A stretch of 35,564 nucleotides of DNA from Synechococcales cyanobacterium PMM_0085 (GCA_949127705.1 CASBQJ010000587.1:1-35564), one strand, 5' to 3'; shown: positions 7,709 to 16,541, counted from the stretch's first letter. Made by a program: numbers and translations. Notes: generated by a model from the letters alone, not told the origin.

Positions 7709-10525
7709 CTAAGCTCGGGGAAACTGCTCGGTCACAAACATTTCTGCTTCAGCTTGATGGCGCAATTCGCCATCTAAGGTCGCCATCAACAGCGCCTCTA
7801 AAATTTGCTTAAATTGTTTACCCGGCAGATAGCCTAGCCGCCTTAGATCGTTGCCCGAAAGCGGAGGCTTGACCTGAGACCAATGGGTCAGGTAGCGCCA
7901 AATCATTTGGCGCTGGGGGCGATCGCACCGAATCCCCACCAGGGCTAGGGTCGGCAGGCTGTAGCGGTTAAGCACCTGAACAATTTGGCTAGGGCGATCG
8001 CCGTCCTGGAGCTGGGCGGACACGGTAGTCTCAATGTCTGCTAGGTGGGTGAGGCGATCGCTACTGTCAACCGGAAGCTGTAGCCCCGTGGCCACTTTGC
8101 CTCGATCGAGCACGGGCAGATAGGCGAGGATAACTTCTAGTAAAACTTGCCAATGGTCGAGGGTCATTGTCGCGTCAAACCGCGCCAGCCAGCGATCGGC
8201 CAGTCGTAGCTGCCACCACAGGGTGTCGTCCAACACCAGCTGTGGATGCAGGCATTTTAGAGCGTCTAGATCTGCTAATTTACGCAGGGCGATTTTCCAA
8301 TAGGGGGCTTCTAAAATATATTTCAGCTCGCGCTTCAGTCGGGTTTGGAGCGCGGGAGTATGTGCTTGGGCAATTTGAGTGCGGCTATAAATGCCGCTGG
8401 CGATCGCATAGCGAATATAGGCTTCAGTCTGCGACTCCAACTCAAACCCTAGCCGTACCGCAAACCGCACCGCTCGGTAAATCCGCGTGGGGTCTTCAAT
8501 AAAACTGTTGACGTGGAGCACCCGAATCTGCCGCTTTTGCAGATCAATTAACCCGCCAAAAAAGTCCAATAATTCACCCTGACACGGTTCGCTCAGGCGA
8601 ATGGCTAGAGCATTGATCGTAAAGTCGCGGCGGTATAGGTCTTGCCGAATTGAACTAGCTTCAACTTCTGGATTGGCCGCTGGGTATGGATAAAACTCGG
8701 TGCGGGCGGTGGCAATATCGAGCCAAAGCGAGTCTAGGGTGGGGTCATGATGCCAGGTTAAAGCAGCGGTCTGAAACCGCCCGTGAATTTGCAGCCGCAC
8801 GTGAGGATATTCCTGCTCGATCGCCCGAGCTAGAGCTACTCCTGCCGCTTGATCCGCCGAGCTGTGAAATCCGTCTACCACCAAATCGACATCGGGGATC
8901 AGCAGGGTATTTGCCTCTGCTAGCAGCAAATCTCTGACGGCTCCACCTACCATAAATAGCTGCCAGCCTCTGGATTCTGCTAACTCTGCCGTTTTGGTTA
9001 ATAAATTCCACAGCGGAGCGGCTAGGCGATCGCCCAACATCCGCCACATCACGGCTGGCATCGGACAGGCACTGCCCCAATTTTCCTCCCGCCCGTCATT
9101 CCCGTCCTCCCCTGCGGTCTCTCGCTGCCGCTGCAACACTTGCCGCAGCACATCCGTCCGCGTCACAATTCCCACCAAATGTCCATCTTGAAGCACGGGC
9201 AAGCGGCCAATGTCATGCGTCACCATCAACGCCTCCATGTCAGCTAGAGCGGTATCGGGTGTGATGGTTTTGAGGCGGGTGGTCATGTACCCCTTCACCG
9301 GAGCATGGCTAAACCCGTGGTGCAGAGCCAAATCCAAATCTCGCCGGGAAATAATGCCGACCAGCTGATCGTGATCGTCTACAACCGATAACCCCGAATG
9401 CCCGTAGCGCAGCAAAATCCGCTGAGCCTCCGCGATCGCCGTTTCAGGGCGAATGGTGCGCACCGGAGCCGACATCATTTGGCGGGCTGTAGCCGCAGGC
9501 CGGACACTAGATCGCACGGCCTGTACCAGATCAGCTAGAACTGTTTCTGGAGCATTGGTGCGCAAAGTCACAGTTGCCGCACTAGGGTGCCCGCCCCCAC
9601 CTAGCCCGTGGAACAACGGACTCAGATTTACCCCCCGCTCGCGCGCAGACGCCCGCGATCGCCCAATAATAGTCAGCTTTTCTTCAGTAGCTTTTCCTGA
9701 TGCCGCTAATTCTGCTAATTCTGCTGCTTCTCCTGATGCCCCTGATGCCGCTAATGCCCCCACCTGATCCGGCTTCACACCGCCATAGCGAGCCGCCAGC
9801 AGCAGCACATCGCTCTCCGTCAGGTTGGTCAAATGGCTAGCAAGGCTCGATAGCCCCGGCACATAATCCGGCACGTCTAACATCACCCAGGCTAGTGTAT
9901 GCCCCTGCTGTGTCTCGGTTTGGAGGTTGGCCAGCGCCCAGCTCAGCAAGTCTTGCAGCAGCGGTGATAGCCCAGGATTCACATACTGCGAAATCGTTGG
10001 CACACTGGCACCGTGCTGCATCAGCCAGGTCAGCGCTGCTGCATCACGCACCGTAGATGGGTCGAAGGTCAGCGATCCCGTATCAACGTGGATGCCCAGC
10101 GCCATCACCGTCGCCTCTGCTGGGGTGATGGTCACACCCTGCTGCTGCAATTGCTCGACTACCAGTGTGGTACTCGCTCCAACGGGTTCAATCCAGGTGT
10201 GCTGGGCTGGGATGTCACTCACGCCTTCTAAATGGTGGTCATAGATGGAAATGTCGAGGTTGGGCAATGTCAGCCACTCTGCCGCCTTGCCAAGGCGATC
10301 GCGCCACTGGGTATCGACTACAGTAATGGCACGGATAGCCGTTGGATTAACCGCTCGTCGCTCGATTAGGGCAAAGCGATCGCGGTGAAATGCCAAAAAT
10401 TGTCGCACCGTTGGGTGAGCACCCCCCGTCAACACCACTCGGGCTCCAGGATGCAGACAGGTCAGACCCACAGCTGCCCCCAGTGTGTCGAAATCGGCAG
10501 TAGTGTGACAAAGGATCAGGTGCAT
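7709..10525 (-). CDS. tRNA nucleotidyltransferase/poly(A) polymerase family protein with DHH and CBS domains
   Basis: A 938-residue fusion. Residues 1-340 form a DHH/DHHA1 phosphoesterase-like module: HTTADFDTLGAA near the start, DHH at 96-98 and GLGGGGHPSAA near 325. Two CBS domains follow (MMSAPVRTIRP and VKGYMTTRLKTITP), about residues 365-485, likely nucleotide sensors. The C-terminal half is a class II nucleotidyltransferase: FMVGGAVRDLLL, the metal-binding DVDLVVDG, RRDFTINALAI and EDPTRIYRAVRFA. The family adds all or part of the tRNA 3' CCA end; some bacteria, including some cyanobacteria, split the job between CC-adding and A-adding enzymes, and I cannot tell which this is. The two tRNA genes here encode no CCA, consistent with the need. 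A short Ala/Ser/Gly/Glu-rich insertion lies near residue 260. Monocistronic by appearance. Confidence 0.9.
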   Translation of the reverse strand: MHLILCHTTADFDTLGAAVGLTCLHPGARVVLTGGAHPTVRQFLAFHRDRFALIERRAVNPTAIRAITVVDTQWRDRLGKAAEWLTLPNLDISIYDHHLEGVSDIPAQHTWIEPVGASTTLVVEQLQQQGVTITPAEATVMALGIHVDTGSLTFDPSTVRDAAALTWLMQHGASVPTISQYVNPGLSPLLQDLLSWALANLQTETQQGHTLAWVMLDVPDYVPGLSSLASHLTNLTESDVLLLAARYGGVKPDQVGALAASGASGEAAELAELAASGKATEEKLTIIGRSRASARERGVNLSPLFHGLGGGGHPSAATVTLRTNAPETVLADLVQAVRSSVRPAATARQMMSAPVRTIRPETAIAEAQRILLRYGHSGLSVVDDHDQLVGIISRRDLDLALHHGFSHAPVKGYMTTRLKTITPDTALADMEALMVTHDIGRLPVLQDGHLVGIVTRTDVLRQVLQRQRETAGEDGNDGREENWGSACPMPAVMWRMLGDRLAAPLWNLLTKTAELAESRGWQLFMVGGAVRDLLLAEANTLLIPDVDLVVDGFHSSADQAAGVALARAIEQEYPHVRLQIHGRFQTAALTWHHDPTLDSLWLDIATARTEFYPYPAANPEVEASSIRQDLYRRDFTINALAIRLSEPCQGELLDFFGGLIDLQKRQIRVLHVNSFIEDPTRIYRAVRFAVRLGFELESQTEAYIRYAIASGIYSRTQIAQAHTPALQTRLKRELKYILEAPYWKIALRKLADLDALKCLHPQLVLDDTLWWQLRLADRWLARFDATMTLDHWQVLLEVILAYLPVLDRGKVATGLQLPVDSSDRLTHLADIETTVSAQLQDGDRPSQIVQVLNRYSLPTLALVGIRCDRPQRQMIWRYLTHWSQVKPPLSGNDLRRLGYLPGKQFKQILEALLMATLDGELRHQAEAEMFVTEQFPRA

Positions 10526-10768
10526 TGGGATCAGTCTTAGAGGGGGTTAGGCAGCAGTATCGAAGAAGGTTGGATTTTTCAGTCCGCAAGTGCACCAAAA
10601 AACAACTTTCCAAACATCCTCTCAGACAACTCTCCGTAGGGGTTCAATTTCTGATAGTTTAACTATGGGAGGCGATTGGGGGGGCAGGGTCTTGTCCTAT
10701 CAACAGCGTTGAGTCCTGTTGTTTGCCTTTAACAGTCGATTTTTGCGGTGTTATGAAGGAAAGCCATT

Positions 10769-10957
10769 ATGTCTATTGTGTTTCAATTTGCCCTAGCAGC
10801 GCTAGTTCTTCTGTCATTTGTTATGGTGGTAGGCGTTCCAGTTGCTTATGCGTCGCCCCGTAACTGGGATCAAGCTAAGAAGCTGATCTTATTTGGTTCG
10901 GCTCTGTGGTTAGGGCTGGTCGTTGTAGTTGGCGCATTGAACTATTTGGTGGTTTAG
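10769..10957 (+). CDS. psbZ: Photosystem II reaction centre protein Z
   Basis: PsbZ (Ycf9) is a small photosystem II subunit with two membrane helices at the core periphery. The 62-residue protein has the expected hydrophobic segments, FQFALAALVLLSFVMVVGVP and LFGSALWLGLVVVVGALNYL, joined by the family loop ASPRNWDQAKKL. GAAGGA precedes the ATG. ribH begins seven bases after the stop, so the two are probably co-transcribed. Length and sequence are normal. Confidence 0.97.
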   Translation: MSIVFQFALAALVLLSFVMVVGVPVAYASPRNWDQAKKLILFGSALWLGLVVVVGALNYLVV

Positions 10958-10964
10958 GATATAC

Positions 10965-11543
10965 ATGGCAGTTTTTGAGGGCACATTTACTCAGACCGAA
11001 CCGTTACGGTTTGCCATTGTGATTGGACGGTTTAATGACTTAGTCACGGGTAAGCTCTTGGAGGGATGCCAAGATTGCCTCAAGCGACACGGGATTGACC
11101 CCGATCCCCACGGTACCCAAGTGGACTATGCCTGGGTGCCGGGTTGTTTTGAGATTCCATTGCTAGCCAGACAACTAGCGCTTACGCATCGTTACGACGC
11201 CATTATTTGTATGGGCGCAGTCATTAAGGGACAAACGCCACATTTTGACTATGTAGCGTCAGAGGTGTCTAAGGGGATTGCCGCCGCTGCATTTCAAACA
11301 GGTGTCCCAGTCGTGTTTGGGGTGCTGACCACCGATACGATGCAGCAGGCGTTAGAGCGCGCCGGAATTAAAAGCAACAAGGGTTGGGAATACGCCATGA
11401 ATGCCATTGAGATGGCCACCTTGATGCGTCAGGTTCGCACCATCTCGACAGATGCGTCAACCAATCGGTTTGCTGACTCTGGGCAGGCTCAAATTCTGCC
11501 TCCTTCACTAGAATCTCCTGTAGGTTCTAACGAAATAGCTTGA
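10965..11543 (+). CDS. ribH: 6,7-dimethyl-8-ribityllumazine synthase
   Basis: RibH condenses 5-amino-6-ribitylaminouracil with 3,4-dihydroxy-2-butanone 4-phosphate in the penultimate step of riboflavin synthesis, usually in icosahedral or pentameric cytosolic assemblies. Family motifs are in order: FAIVIGRFNDLVTGKLLEG, VPGCFEIPLLA, the catalytic loop GAVIKGQTPHFDYVA with its His, and FGVLTTDTMQQALERAG. After residue about 160 there is a 30-residue Ser/Asn/Pro-rich tail absent from compact homologs, which I take to be disordered. AGGA straddling the psbZ stop gives the ribosome binding site. It sits in the psbZ transcription unit. Confidence 0.97.
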   Translation: MAVFEGTFTQTEPLRFAIVIGRFNDLVTGKLLEGCQDCLKRHGIDPDPHGTQVDYAWVPGCFEIPLLARQLALTHRYDAIICMGAVIKGQTPHFDYVASEVSKGIAAAAFQTGVPVVFGVLTTDTMQQALERAGIKSNKGWEYAMNAIEMATLMRQVRTISTDASTNRFADSGQAQILPPSLESPVGSNEIA

Positions 11544-11586
11544 CAACGTAGTAGCTATCTGGCATTCTGATAGATGGTCAAATTCT

Positions 11587-11658
11587 GCGGGTGTAGCTCA
11601 GTGGTAGAGCGCAACCTTGCCAAGGTTGATGTCGTGGGTTCGAATCCCATCACCCGCT
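11587..11658 (+). tRNA. trnG-GCC: tRNA-Gly(GCC)
   Basis: Complete 72-base cloverleaf. The acceptor GCGGGTG pairs with CACCCGC, the discriminator is T, the D arm contains AGCTCAGTGGTAGAGC, the anticodon stem CAACC/GGTTG encloses the loop TTGCCAA (anticodon GCC), and the T arm is GTGGG-TTCGAAT-CCCAT. No 3' CCA is encoded. It lies 43 bases downstream of ribH in the same direction. Confidence 0.97.
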
Positions 11659-11863
11659 TTTAAATTCATGTCTTAACTCTATCTAGTCTAGGTAGAAGTT
11701 TTTTGTAGAAAACAAGAGACCTTTACAGGCAAACGAAGGCAATCGCGTTAGCCTAGTGGCTGCAAAGGATTAAGGTTGACGCCGAATCTATCAGAAGTTT
11801 TCTGGTAACCGTGGCCAACCACCCTAGTTTGACTATCATTAGATTCAAGCCGATAGATTTAAA

Positions 11864-11892
11864 CTGGTTTTAGGAACGTTCCTGAAATCCAG
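11864..11892. promoter_or_regulatory. Long imperfect palindrome in the gap after tRNA-Gly
   Basis: CTGGTTTTAGGAACG is followed directly by its near-perfect reverse complement, with one wobble and one bulged base. The centre is the perfect 12-mer AGGAACGTTCCT (11872-11883). There is no loop and no T-run, so an operator-like site is as likely as a transcript hairpin. Elsewhere the gap 11659-11983 holds only an 8-base inverted repeat (11785-11792 with 11852-11859) and a HIP1 site flanked by GGGTAG/CTACCC (11924-11944). Confidence 0.45.
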
Positions 11893-11983
11893 ATTCAACC
11901 TGCTGTGTTGCTCATTTTGAGTCGGGTAGAGCGATCGCCTACCCGTCGTTGTTTCTAAGCGTAGTTCATCTTTGTTGCCCCTC

Positions 11984-12391
11984 GTGCACACTCAGAAACT
12001 TCAAAAAATAGACCTAAACGGTGATTATCCTTGTCCGTGCCGCCGCCGAGGCCGACTGACTCCCATTGCCTTGACTGAAGCCTTTGGGTGTAATCGATGC
12101 CAGCAGATTTTTGTGCTTCAAGAAAGCGGCTACACCATTGAACAGCTTTCGACTAACTATCCCTATAAAAAAATGTGGCGGTGGACAGGGCATCAGTGGG
12201 TGGTGGTGAATCCGAGCTTGAGCAATGGATATATTCCCTTTACAATCTTTGTTATTTTTGGGCTGATCTTTCTGCTGCTCGTCACAACGTTACATTTTCC
12301 AGTCGGAGCTAGCGTTTCGTTTCGAGTGATTGCAGCACTGGCCCTAGCTCTCATGCTAATGTTTATGCTCTGGCTAGCTTGCAGGCGTTGA
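11984..12391 (+). CDS. Small membrane protein with zinc-ribbon-like N-terminus
   Basis: Conserved-looking cyanobacterial protein of unknown function. From the GTG at 11984 it has 135 residues. The first 40 residues contain CPC and, 22 residues later, CNRC, spaced like a four-Cys zinc ribbon. A WRWTGHQW segment follows, then two membrane helices (IPFTIFVIFGLIFLLLVTTL and VIAALALALMLMFMLWLA) and a very short basic end. TTG codons at 11972 and 11975 would add four residues; GTG is chosen because MHTQKLQKIDLNGDYPCPC looks like a natural start. proA-like begins 28 bases after the stop, so the two may share a transcript. Confidence 0.75.
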   Translation: MHTQKLQKIDLNGDYPCPCRRRGRLTPIALTEAFGCNRCQQIFVLQESGYTIEQLSTNYPYKKMWRWTGHQWVVVNPSLSNGYIPFTIFVIFGLIFLLLVTTLHFPVGASVSFRVIAALALALMLMFMLWLACRR

Positions 12392-12419
12392 GCCAGCGTT
12401 CATCCATCTTAAGGATTCC

Positions 12420-13667
12420 TTGAATTCTGACCCCGAGTTACTTCATCTGATTCATCGCGCTAATCAAGCGTCTGAGGTTTTAGCGGCGACAAAAGGCACC
12501 GAACGCAGCCGTGCGCTCCAAATTATGTCAGAGGCGCTAAGTGCTAATCAAGATGATGTTCTAGAGGCCAATACGTTAGATCTAGAAGCCAGTCGGGAGA
12601 TGGCGGTACCCGATTTAATTTTGGAGTGGCTCAAGCTCACGCCCGAACGGTTGCAGTCGGTGGTGAGGATTTTGCAGCGGCTTTCGGAGTTAACCGATCC
12701 GACGCAGCAAATTCTGACAACGCCTTACCAGCTAGAACAATCTCAAACCTATTGCCAGCTGATGCCGCTGGGGGCGATCGCCTTGATCTATGAGTCGTTC
12801 CCTGAATTGGGGGCGATCGCGGCGGGGCTATGCCTGCGTACGGGCAACAGCCTAATTTTGAAAGGCGGTAGCGAAGCCAGTCACTCAAACCAGGCGATCG
12901 CCACCATTTTGCAAACCGCAATTGAAGATGCCGGGTTACCAGCGGGCTGCATTGAACTAATTCCGACCGACCAAGGCGACCCACTGCGGGAATTAGTCAC
13001 CCAAGATGCCTATGTCAATTTAGTCATTCCCTACGGCCGCTCTAGCCTAGTCCAGCAGGTGATTCGCCAAGCCACCGTGCCTGTGCTCAAAACAGCCATT
13101 GGCAATTGTTATCTCTATTGGTCGTCTTCGAGTGGTCTTGACACAACCCGCTGGATGATTCTAGACAGCTACCAGAGCGAGCCAGACCCCGTGAATGCCA
13201 TCGAAAAGGTACTGGTATGCCGCAACCAAGATACCCAGGCTCTACAGGCCCTGTGGCGCACGTTGCGAGAGAAGGGCTTTCACCTGCGGGGGGATGCAGA
13301 ACTGGTAACAGAGTTTCCTGAACTGGTGTTGGCAGAGGACGATGACTGGGATCGCGCGTATCTGGACGGTACGATTGCGTTCAAAGTGGTAGACGGGTTA
13401 GGTGAGGCGATCGCCTGGATTAACCGACACAGCAGCGGCCATGCCGACTGTCTAGTCTCCGAGTCCTATCAAGAAAGCCGTCGGTTTGCGACCGATATCA
13501 ACAGTGCCACCATTTATATCAACACCTCGCCGCGCTTTTACCGAAACCCGAAACGAGGTAGCCCCATCTCGTTGGGGATGTCGAACCAAAAGGGGCACCG
13601 TCGCGGCATTATTACCCTAGAAACACTGACGACGCTGAAGTATGTCGTGCAAGGAAATGGAGTGTAG
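12420..13667 (+). CDS. ProA-like gamma-glutamyl phosphate reductase family protein lacking the catalytic Cys
   Basis: Member of the glutamate-5-semialdehyde dehydrogenase (ProA) branch of the aldehyde dehydrogenase superfamily, which normally reduces gamma-glutamyl phosphate with NADPH in proline synthesis. The 415 residues align throughout: GAIALIYESFPEL, TGNSLILKGGSEA, YVNLVIPYGRSSL and NRHSSGHADCLVSES. However, the active-site segment, CNAxETLLVH in typical ProA and plant P5CS, reads VNAIEKVLVC here, so the catalytic Cys is Val258. The usual FGAEVGIST near the C-terminus is replaced by SPISLGMSNQ. Cyanobacteria often have two ProA-type genes; this looks like the divergent paralog. The start is TTG with AAGGA upstream. 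An AllA-like gene follows seven bases after the stop. Confidence 0.85.
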   Translation: MNSDPELLHLIHRANQASEVLAATKGTERSRALQIMSEALSANQDDVLEANTLDLEASREMAVPDLILEWLKLTPERLQSVVRILQRLSELTDPTQQILTTPYQLEQSQTYCQLMPLGAIALIYESFPELGAIAAGLCLRTGNSLILKGGSEASHSNQAIATILQTAIEDAGLPAGCIELIPTDQGDPLRELVTQDAYVNLVIPYGRSSLVQQVIRQATVPVLKTAIGNCYLYWSSSSGLDTTRWMILDSYQSEPDPVNAIEKVLVCRNQDTQALQALWRTLREKGFHLRGDAELVTEFPELVLAEDDDWDRAYLDGTIAFKVVDGLGEAIAWINRHSSGHADCLVSESYQESRRFATDINSATIYINTSPRFYRNPKRGSPISLGMSNQKGHRRGIITLETLTTLKYVVQGNGV

Positions 13668-13674
13668 AGCAAGC

Positions 13675-14184
13675 ATGGAAACCCAATCGCTACAGCTAAT
13701 TGAGCTAGAGGTGCTGCCGATTACGCGCGAAAATTTTCAGCCGTTTGGCACCCTGATTGGATTTGCCGACGATGGGCAACCCTTTGACGCCAACGATGCT
13801 CAGCTAGAGCTACATCGAGGAACGCCCCGCTTCTACATGATGAATTTGCCTGAGCGCGGGCTGATCTTTCGCCAAATTACGCGTCACTTGCAGGTCACTC
13901 AGTGCCTTGCCGCTGTGGGCGGGAAACCGTGGCTGATTGCGGTAGCTCCTCCAATCGAGCCAGACAATTTGGCCGCGATGCCAGACCCTAGCTCTATCTG
14001 CGCCTTTGAGATTCCGGGCGATCGCGCCATTCAATTGGATCGCGGCACCTGGCATGCAGGCCCTTATTTTACAGAACCAAGCCGAGCATTTTTTAACCTC
14101 GAACTGACGGATACCAACCAGGTCGATCACCACGATTGCCACTTGGATCGGCTCTACGGCATCCAGATGCGATTTAAAAAATGA
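13675..14184 (+). CDS. Ureidoglycolate lyase (AllA) family protein
   Basis: Cupin-fold protein resembling AllA, which cleaves ureidoglycolate to glyoxylate and urea in purine breakdown. Supporting phrases are ITRENFQPFGTLIG at the start, ITRHLQVTQCLAAVGGKPWLIAVAPP in the middle, and LDRGTWHAGPYF with the conserved His towards the end. From ATG 13675 it has 169 residues, the usual size. An upstream ATG at 13642 would overlap the ProA-like gene by 26 bases and gives an unlikely N-terminus. No other allantoin genes are present here, so the real substrate may differ. The transcript ends at the 14206 hairpin. Confidence 0.82.
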   Translation: METQSLQLIELEVLPITRENFQPFGTLIGFADDGQPFDANDAQLELHRGTPRFYMMNLPERGLIFRQITRHLQVTQCLAAVGGKPWLIAVAPPIEPDNLAAMPDPSSICAFEIPGDRAIQLDRGTWHAGPYFTEPSRAFFNLELTDTNQVDHHDCHLDRLYGIQMRFKK

Positions 14185-14205
14185 TTGAAGCATTAGATTG
14201 AAACA

Positions 14206-14254
14206 TTAAGAGCTGGTTGTTCGTACCCGAAGGCTACGAACAACCAGCTCTTAA
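14206..14254. terminator. Bidirectional terminator between convergent genes
   Basis: A perfect 20-bp stem (TTAAGAGCTGGTTGTTCGTA and its complement) encloses the nine-base loop CCCGAAGGC. It lies between the stop of the AllA-like gene (plus) and the stop of the desaturase gene (minus). T-runs are short, but the stem is very strong. Confidence 0.85.
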
Positions 14255-14301
14255 AATCGCTCAAGTTGGACAATCTGCGACGCTAGGGTTACGGATTGGG
14301 G

Positions 14302-15108
14302 TTACTTATTGGCCAATTTCACATTGGTGGCTAAGCCCAAAACCTGCAACATCCGCACCATACTCCAGGTCAGATCAATCTCCCACCATTTCAGCCCGTG
14401 GCGCGCTGAATATTGAAAGGCGTGATGATTGTTGTGCCAGCCTTCGCCATAGGTCAACACGGCTACCCACCAGCAATTGGTAGAGCGATCGCCCACGTCA
14501 TAGGTTTTGTAGCCAAAGCGATGCGTCGCGCTATTGACCAACCAGGTGCAGTGATAGACCACCACAATCCGCATAAAAACAGCCCAAGCTATGAATGGCC
14601 AGCCGCCCCACCAATAGAGCAACCCAGCAAACACAACTTGAAGGGGAAAAAAGTAGTTCTGTAGAAATACGTAAACGGGATCGTTCGCAATATCTTTGGT
14701 ATACCTAGGCACCTCGGCCTGGGCAGGAATATCATGAACTATCCAGGCTACATGGCTCCACCAGAACCCCTTTCCAGAGTTATGGTGATCAAGTTCTTGG
14801 TCAGAATGGACGTGGTGGTGGCGGTGTAACCCAATCCACTCAATCGGGCCACCTTGCATCGACATCGTGCCACAGAACACGATTAAATATTCCAGCCACT
14901 TTGGCGTCTGGAAACTGCGGTGAGCCACCAGTCGATGCCAGCCCAACGTAATTCCTACACCGCCTGTTAGCCAGTGTAAGAAAACGGCAAGAGCGATCGC
15001 CCCCCAGCTAAAATTGGCAGGCAATAGGGCAGACAGTGCCCCAATATGCATTGCCACCATAAACAAAACGAGTCCGGGGCGGAGCTTCGTCGTACCAGAT
15101 GCAATCAT
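14302..15108 (-). CDS. desC: Acyl-lipid delta-9 fatty acid desaturase
   Basis: Di-iron membrane enzyme introducing the first double bond into acyl chains of membrane glycerolipids, using ferredoxin. The 268 residues show the three His boxes in order: HRLVAH at 58-63, HRHHH at 95-99 and HNNHH near residue 230. The hydrophobic segments between them fit the four-helix desaturase topology. Short length and absence of a cytochrome b5 domain fit the cyanobacterial DesC type. GGGAGG lies just upstream of the ATG. It is monocistronic, convergent with the AllA-like gene, and shares its terminator. Which desC paralog this is cannot be said. Confidence 0.93.
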   Translation of the reverse strand: MIASGTTKLRPGLVLFMVAMHIGALSALLPANFSWGAIALAVFLHWLTGGVGITLGWHRLVAHRSFQTPKWLEYLIVFCGTMSMQGGPIEWIGLHRHHHVHSDQELDHHNSGKGFWWSHVAWIVHDIPAQAEVPRYTKDIANDPVYVFLQNYFFPLQVVFAGLLYWWGGWPFIAWAVFMRIVVVYHCTWLVNSATHRFGYKTYDVGDRSTNCWWVAVLTYGEGWHNNHHAFQYSARHGLKWWEIDLTWSMVRMLQVLGLATNVKLANK

Positions 15109-15269
15109 GAGCCTCCCGACTTGAAGAATTTGCGCAACAATAATCTCCGCAGACTAATTGACATGGACGGGCGGAGTCACGCCATGTCAGGATCAAAGAG
15201 CCATAACGCTCTTGCAGACAACCGAGTTCACATCACTGGCAAATAGCCCTCTAGGATAGAAAAACCTTG

Positions 15270-16541
15270 ATGAACAGCCAGCTGCTGCTACAAACAGCCC
15301 AAACATCCCTCCTTCAAATCTTTTCTGGAATTGACGCACGGGTCAAGTCAAATTTGGCAAGGGTACTAACTGCCTTTCGCAAGCATCAAGTTGGGGTTCA
15401 TCACTTTTCTAGCGTCAGCGGCTATGGACACGACGATCTGGGTCGCCATGTGTTGGATCAGATCTTTGCCGACGTCATGGGAGCAGAGTCCGCTGCCGTG
15501 CGAGTGCAATTCGTCTCCGGCACTCATGCTATCACTTGCGCTCTATTTGGGGTGCTGCGCCCAGGGGATGAACTGCTGGCGGTTGCGGGTTCCCCTTACG
15601 ACACATTGGAAGAGGTGATTGGGCTACGCGGGACGGATCAGGGTTCTCTAAAGGATTTTGGCATTCGCTATCGGCAGCTGGAATTAACGGCAGATGGCAC
15701 GATCGATTGGTCTGCCCTGACGACCGCCATCCGCCCTGAAACACGGATGGTGCTGATTCAGCGCTCCTGTGGATATGCATGGCGCAGCAGTTTGGCGATC
15801 GCCGATATTGAAAAAATTGTGGCCCTCGTAAAGCAGCAAAATCCCAACACCGTCTGTTTTGTCGATAACTGCTACGGCGAATTTGTAGACGACTGTGAAC
15901 CGCCAGCGGTCGGTGCCGACTTAATTGCTGGTTCGTTGATCAAAAACCCAGGCGGCACCATTGTCACCGCCGGAGGGTATGTGGCAGGGCGGGCTGATTT
16001 GGTAGAAATGGCCTGCTGCCGCTTGACCTCGCCGGGGATTGGCAGTGAAGGAGGAGCCACGTTTGACCAAAACCGTTTGCTGTTCCAAGGGCTATTTCTT
16101 GCCCCGCAAATGGTCGGCGAAGCCCTCAAGGGCAATCACCTCACCGCCAAGGTGTTCCAACAGCTGGGATATCCGGTAAATCCCTTGCCGGACGCACCTC
16201 GCCGCGATGTGATCCAAGCCATTAAGCTTGGCTCTGCGGAAAAGATTATCGCTTTTTGCCAAGCTATTCAGCAGCATTCGCCCATCGGGTCTTACCTCAG
16301 CCCCGTTCCGGCTCAAATGCCGGGATACCAGAGCGATCTGGTCATGGCGGGGGGCACCTTCATTGACGGCAGCACGTCTGAATTTTCGGCAGATGGCCCC
16401 CTGCGGGAACCCTATATCGTCTTTTGCCAAGGCGGCACTCACTGGACGCATGTGGCGATCGCCCTAGAAGCAGCGGTGGAGGCAGTGGGCATGAGGCATG
16501 AGGGGAGCGACGGGAAGGATGAGGACGAACTGGGCGGGTGA
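15270..16541 (+). CDS. PLP-dependent methionine gamma-lyase family / aluminium resistance protein
   Basis: Fold-type I PLP enzyme of the family annotated as methionine gamma-lyase family or aluminium resistance protein; its physiological reaction is not established. Recognisable blocks are HHFSSVSGYGHDDLGR near residue 45, VSGTHAITCALFGVLRPGDE (cofactor phosphate region), FVDNCYGEFV with the ring-binding Asp, and GSLIKNPGGTIV, whose Lys should form the Schiff base. From ATG 15270 there are 423 residues; a TTG just before is ignored, and AGGAT precedes. The last 15 residues (MRHEGSDGKDEDELGG) are a low-complexity tail. The next gene is convergent. Confidence 0.9.
   Translation: MNSQLLLQTAQTSLLQIFSGIDARVKSNLARVLTAFRKHQVGVHHFSSVSGYGHDDLGRHVLDQIFADVMGAESAAVRVQFVSGTHAITCALFGVLRPGDELLAVAGSPYDTLEEVIGLRGTDQGSLKDFGIRYRQLELTADGTIDWSALTTAIRPETRMVLIQRSCGYAWRSSLAIADIEKIVALVKQQNPNTVCFVDNCYGEFVDDCEPPAVGADLIAGSLIKNPGGTIVTAGGYVAGRADLVEMACCRLTSPGIGSEGGATFDQNRLLFQGLFLAPQMVGEALKGNHLTAKVFQQLGYPVNPLPDAPRRDVIQAIKLGSAEKIIAFCQAIQQHSPIGSYLSPVPAQMPGYQSDLVMAGGTFIDGSTSEFSADGPLREPYIVFCQGGTHWTHVAIALEAAVEAVGMRHEGSDGKDEDELGG

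Noticed and set aside
14413..14664. 83-codon plus-strand frame over the desaturase gene
   Set aside because: Opposite strand carries all three desaturase His boxes, so this is a shadow.
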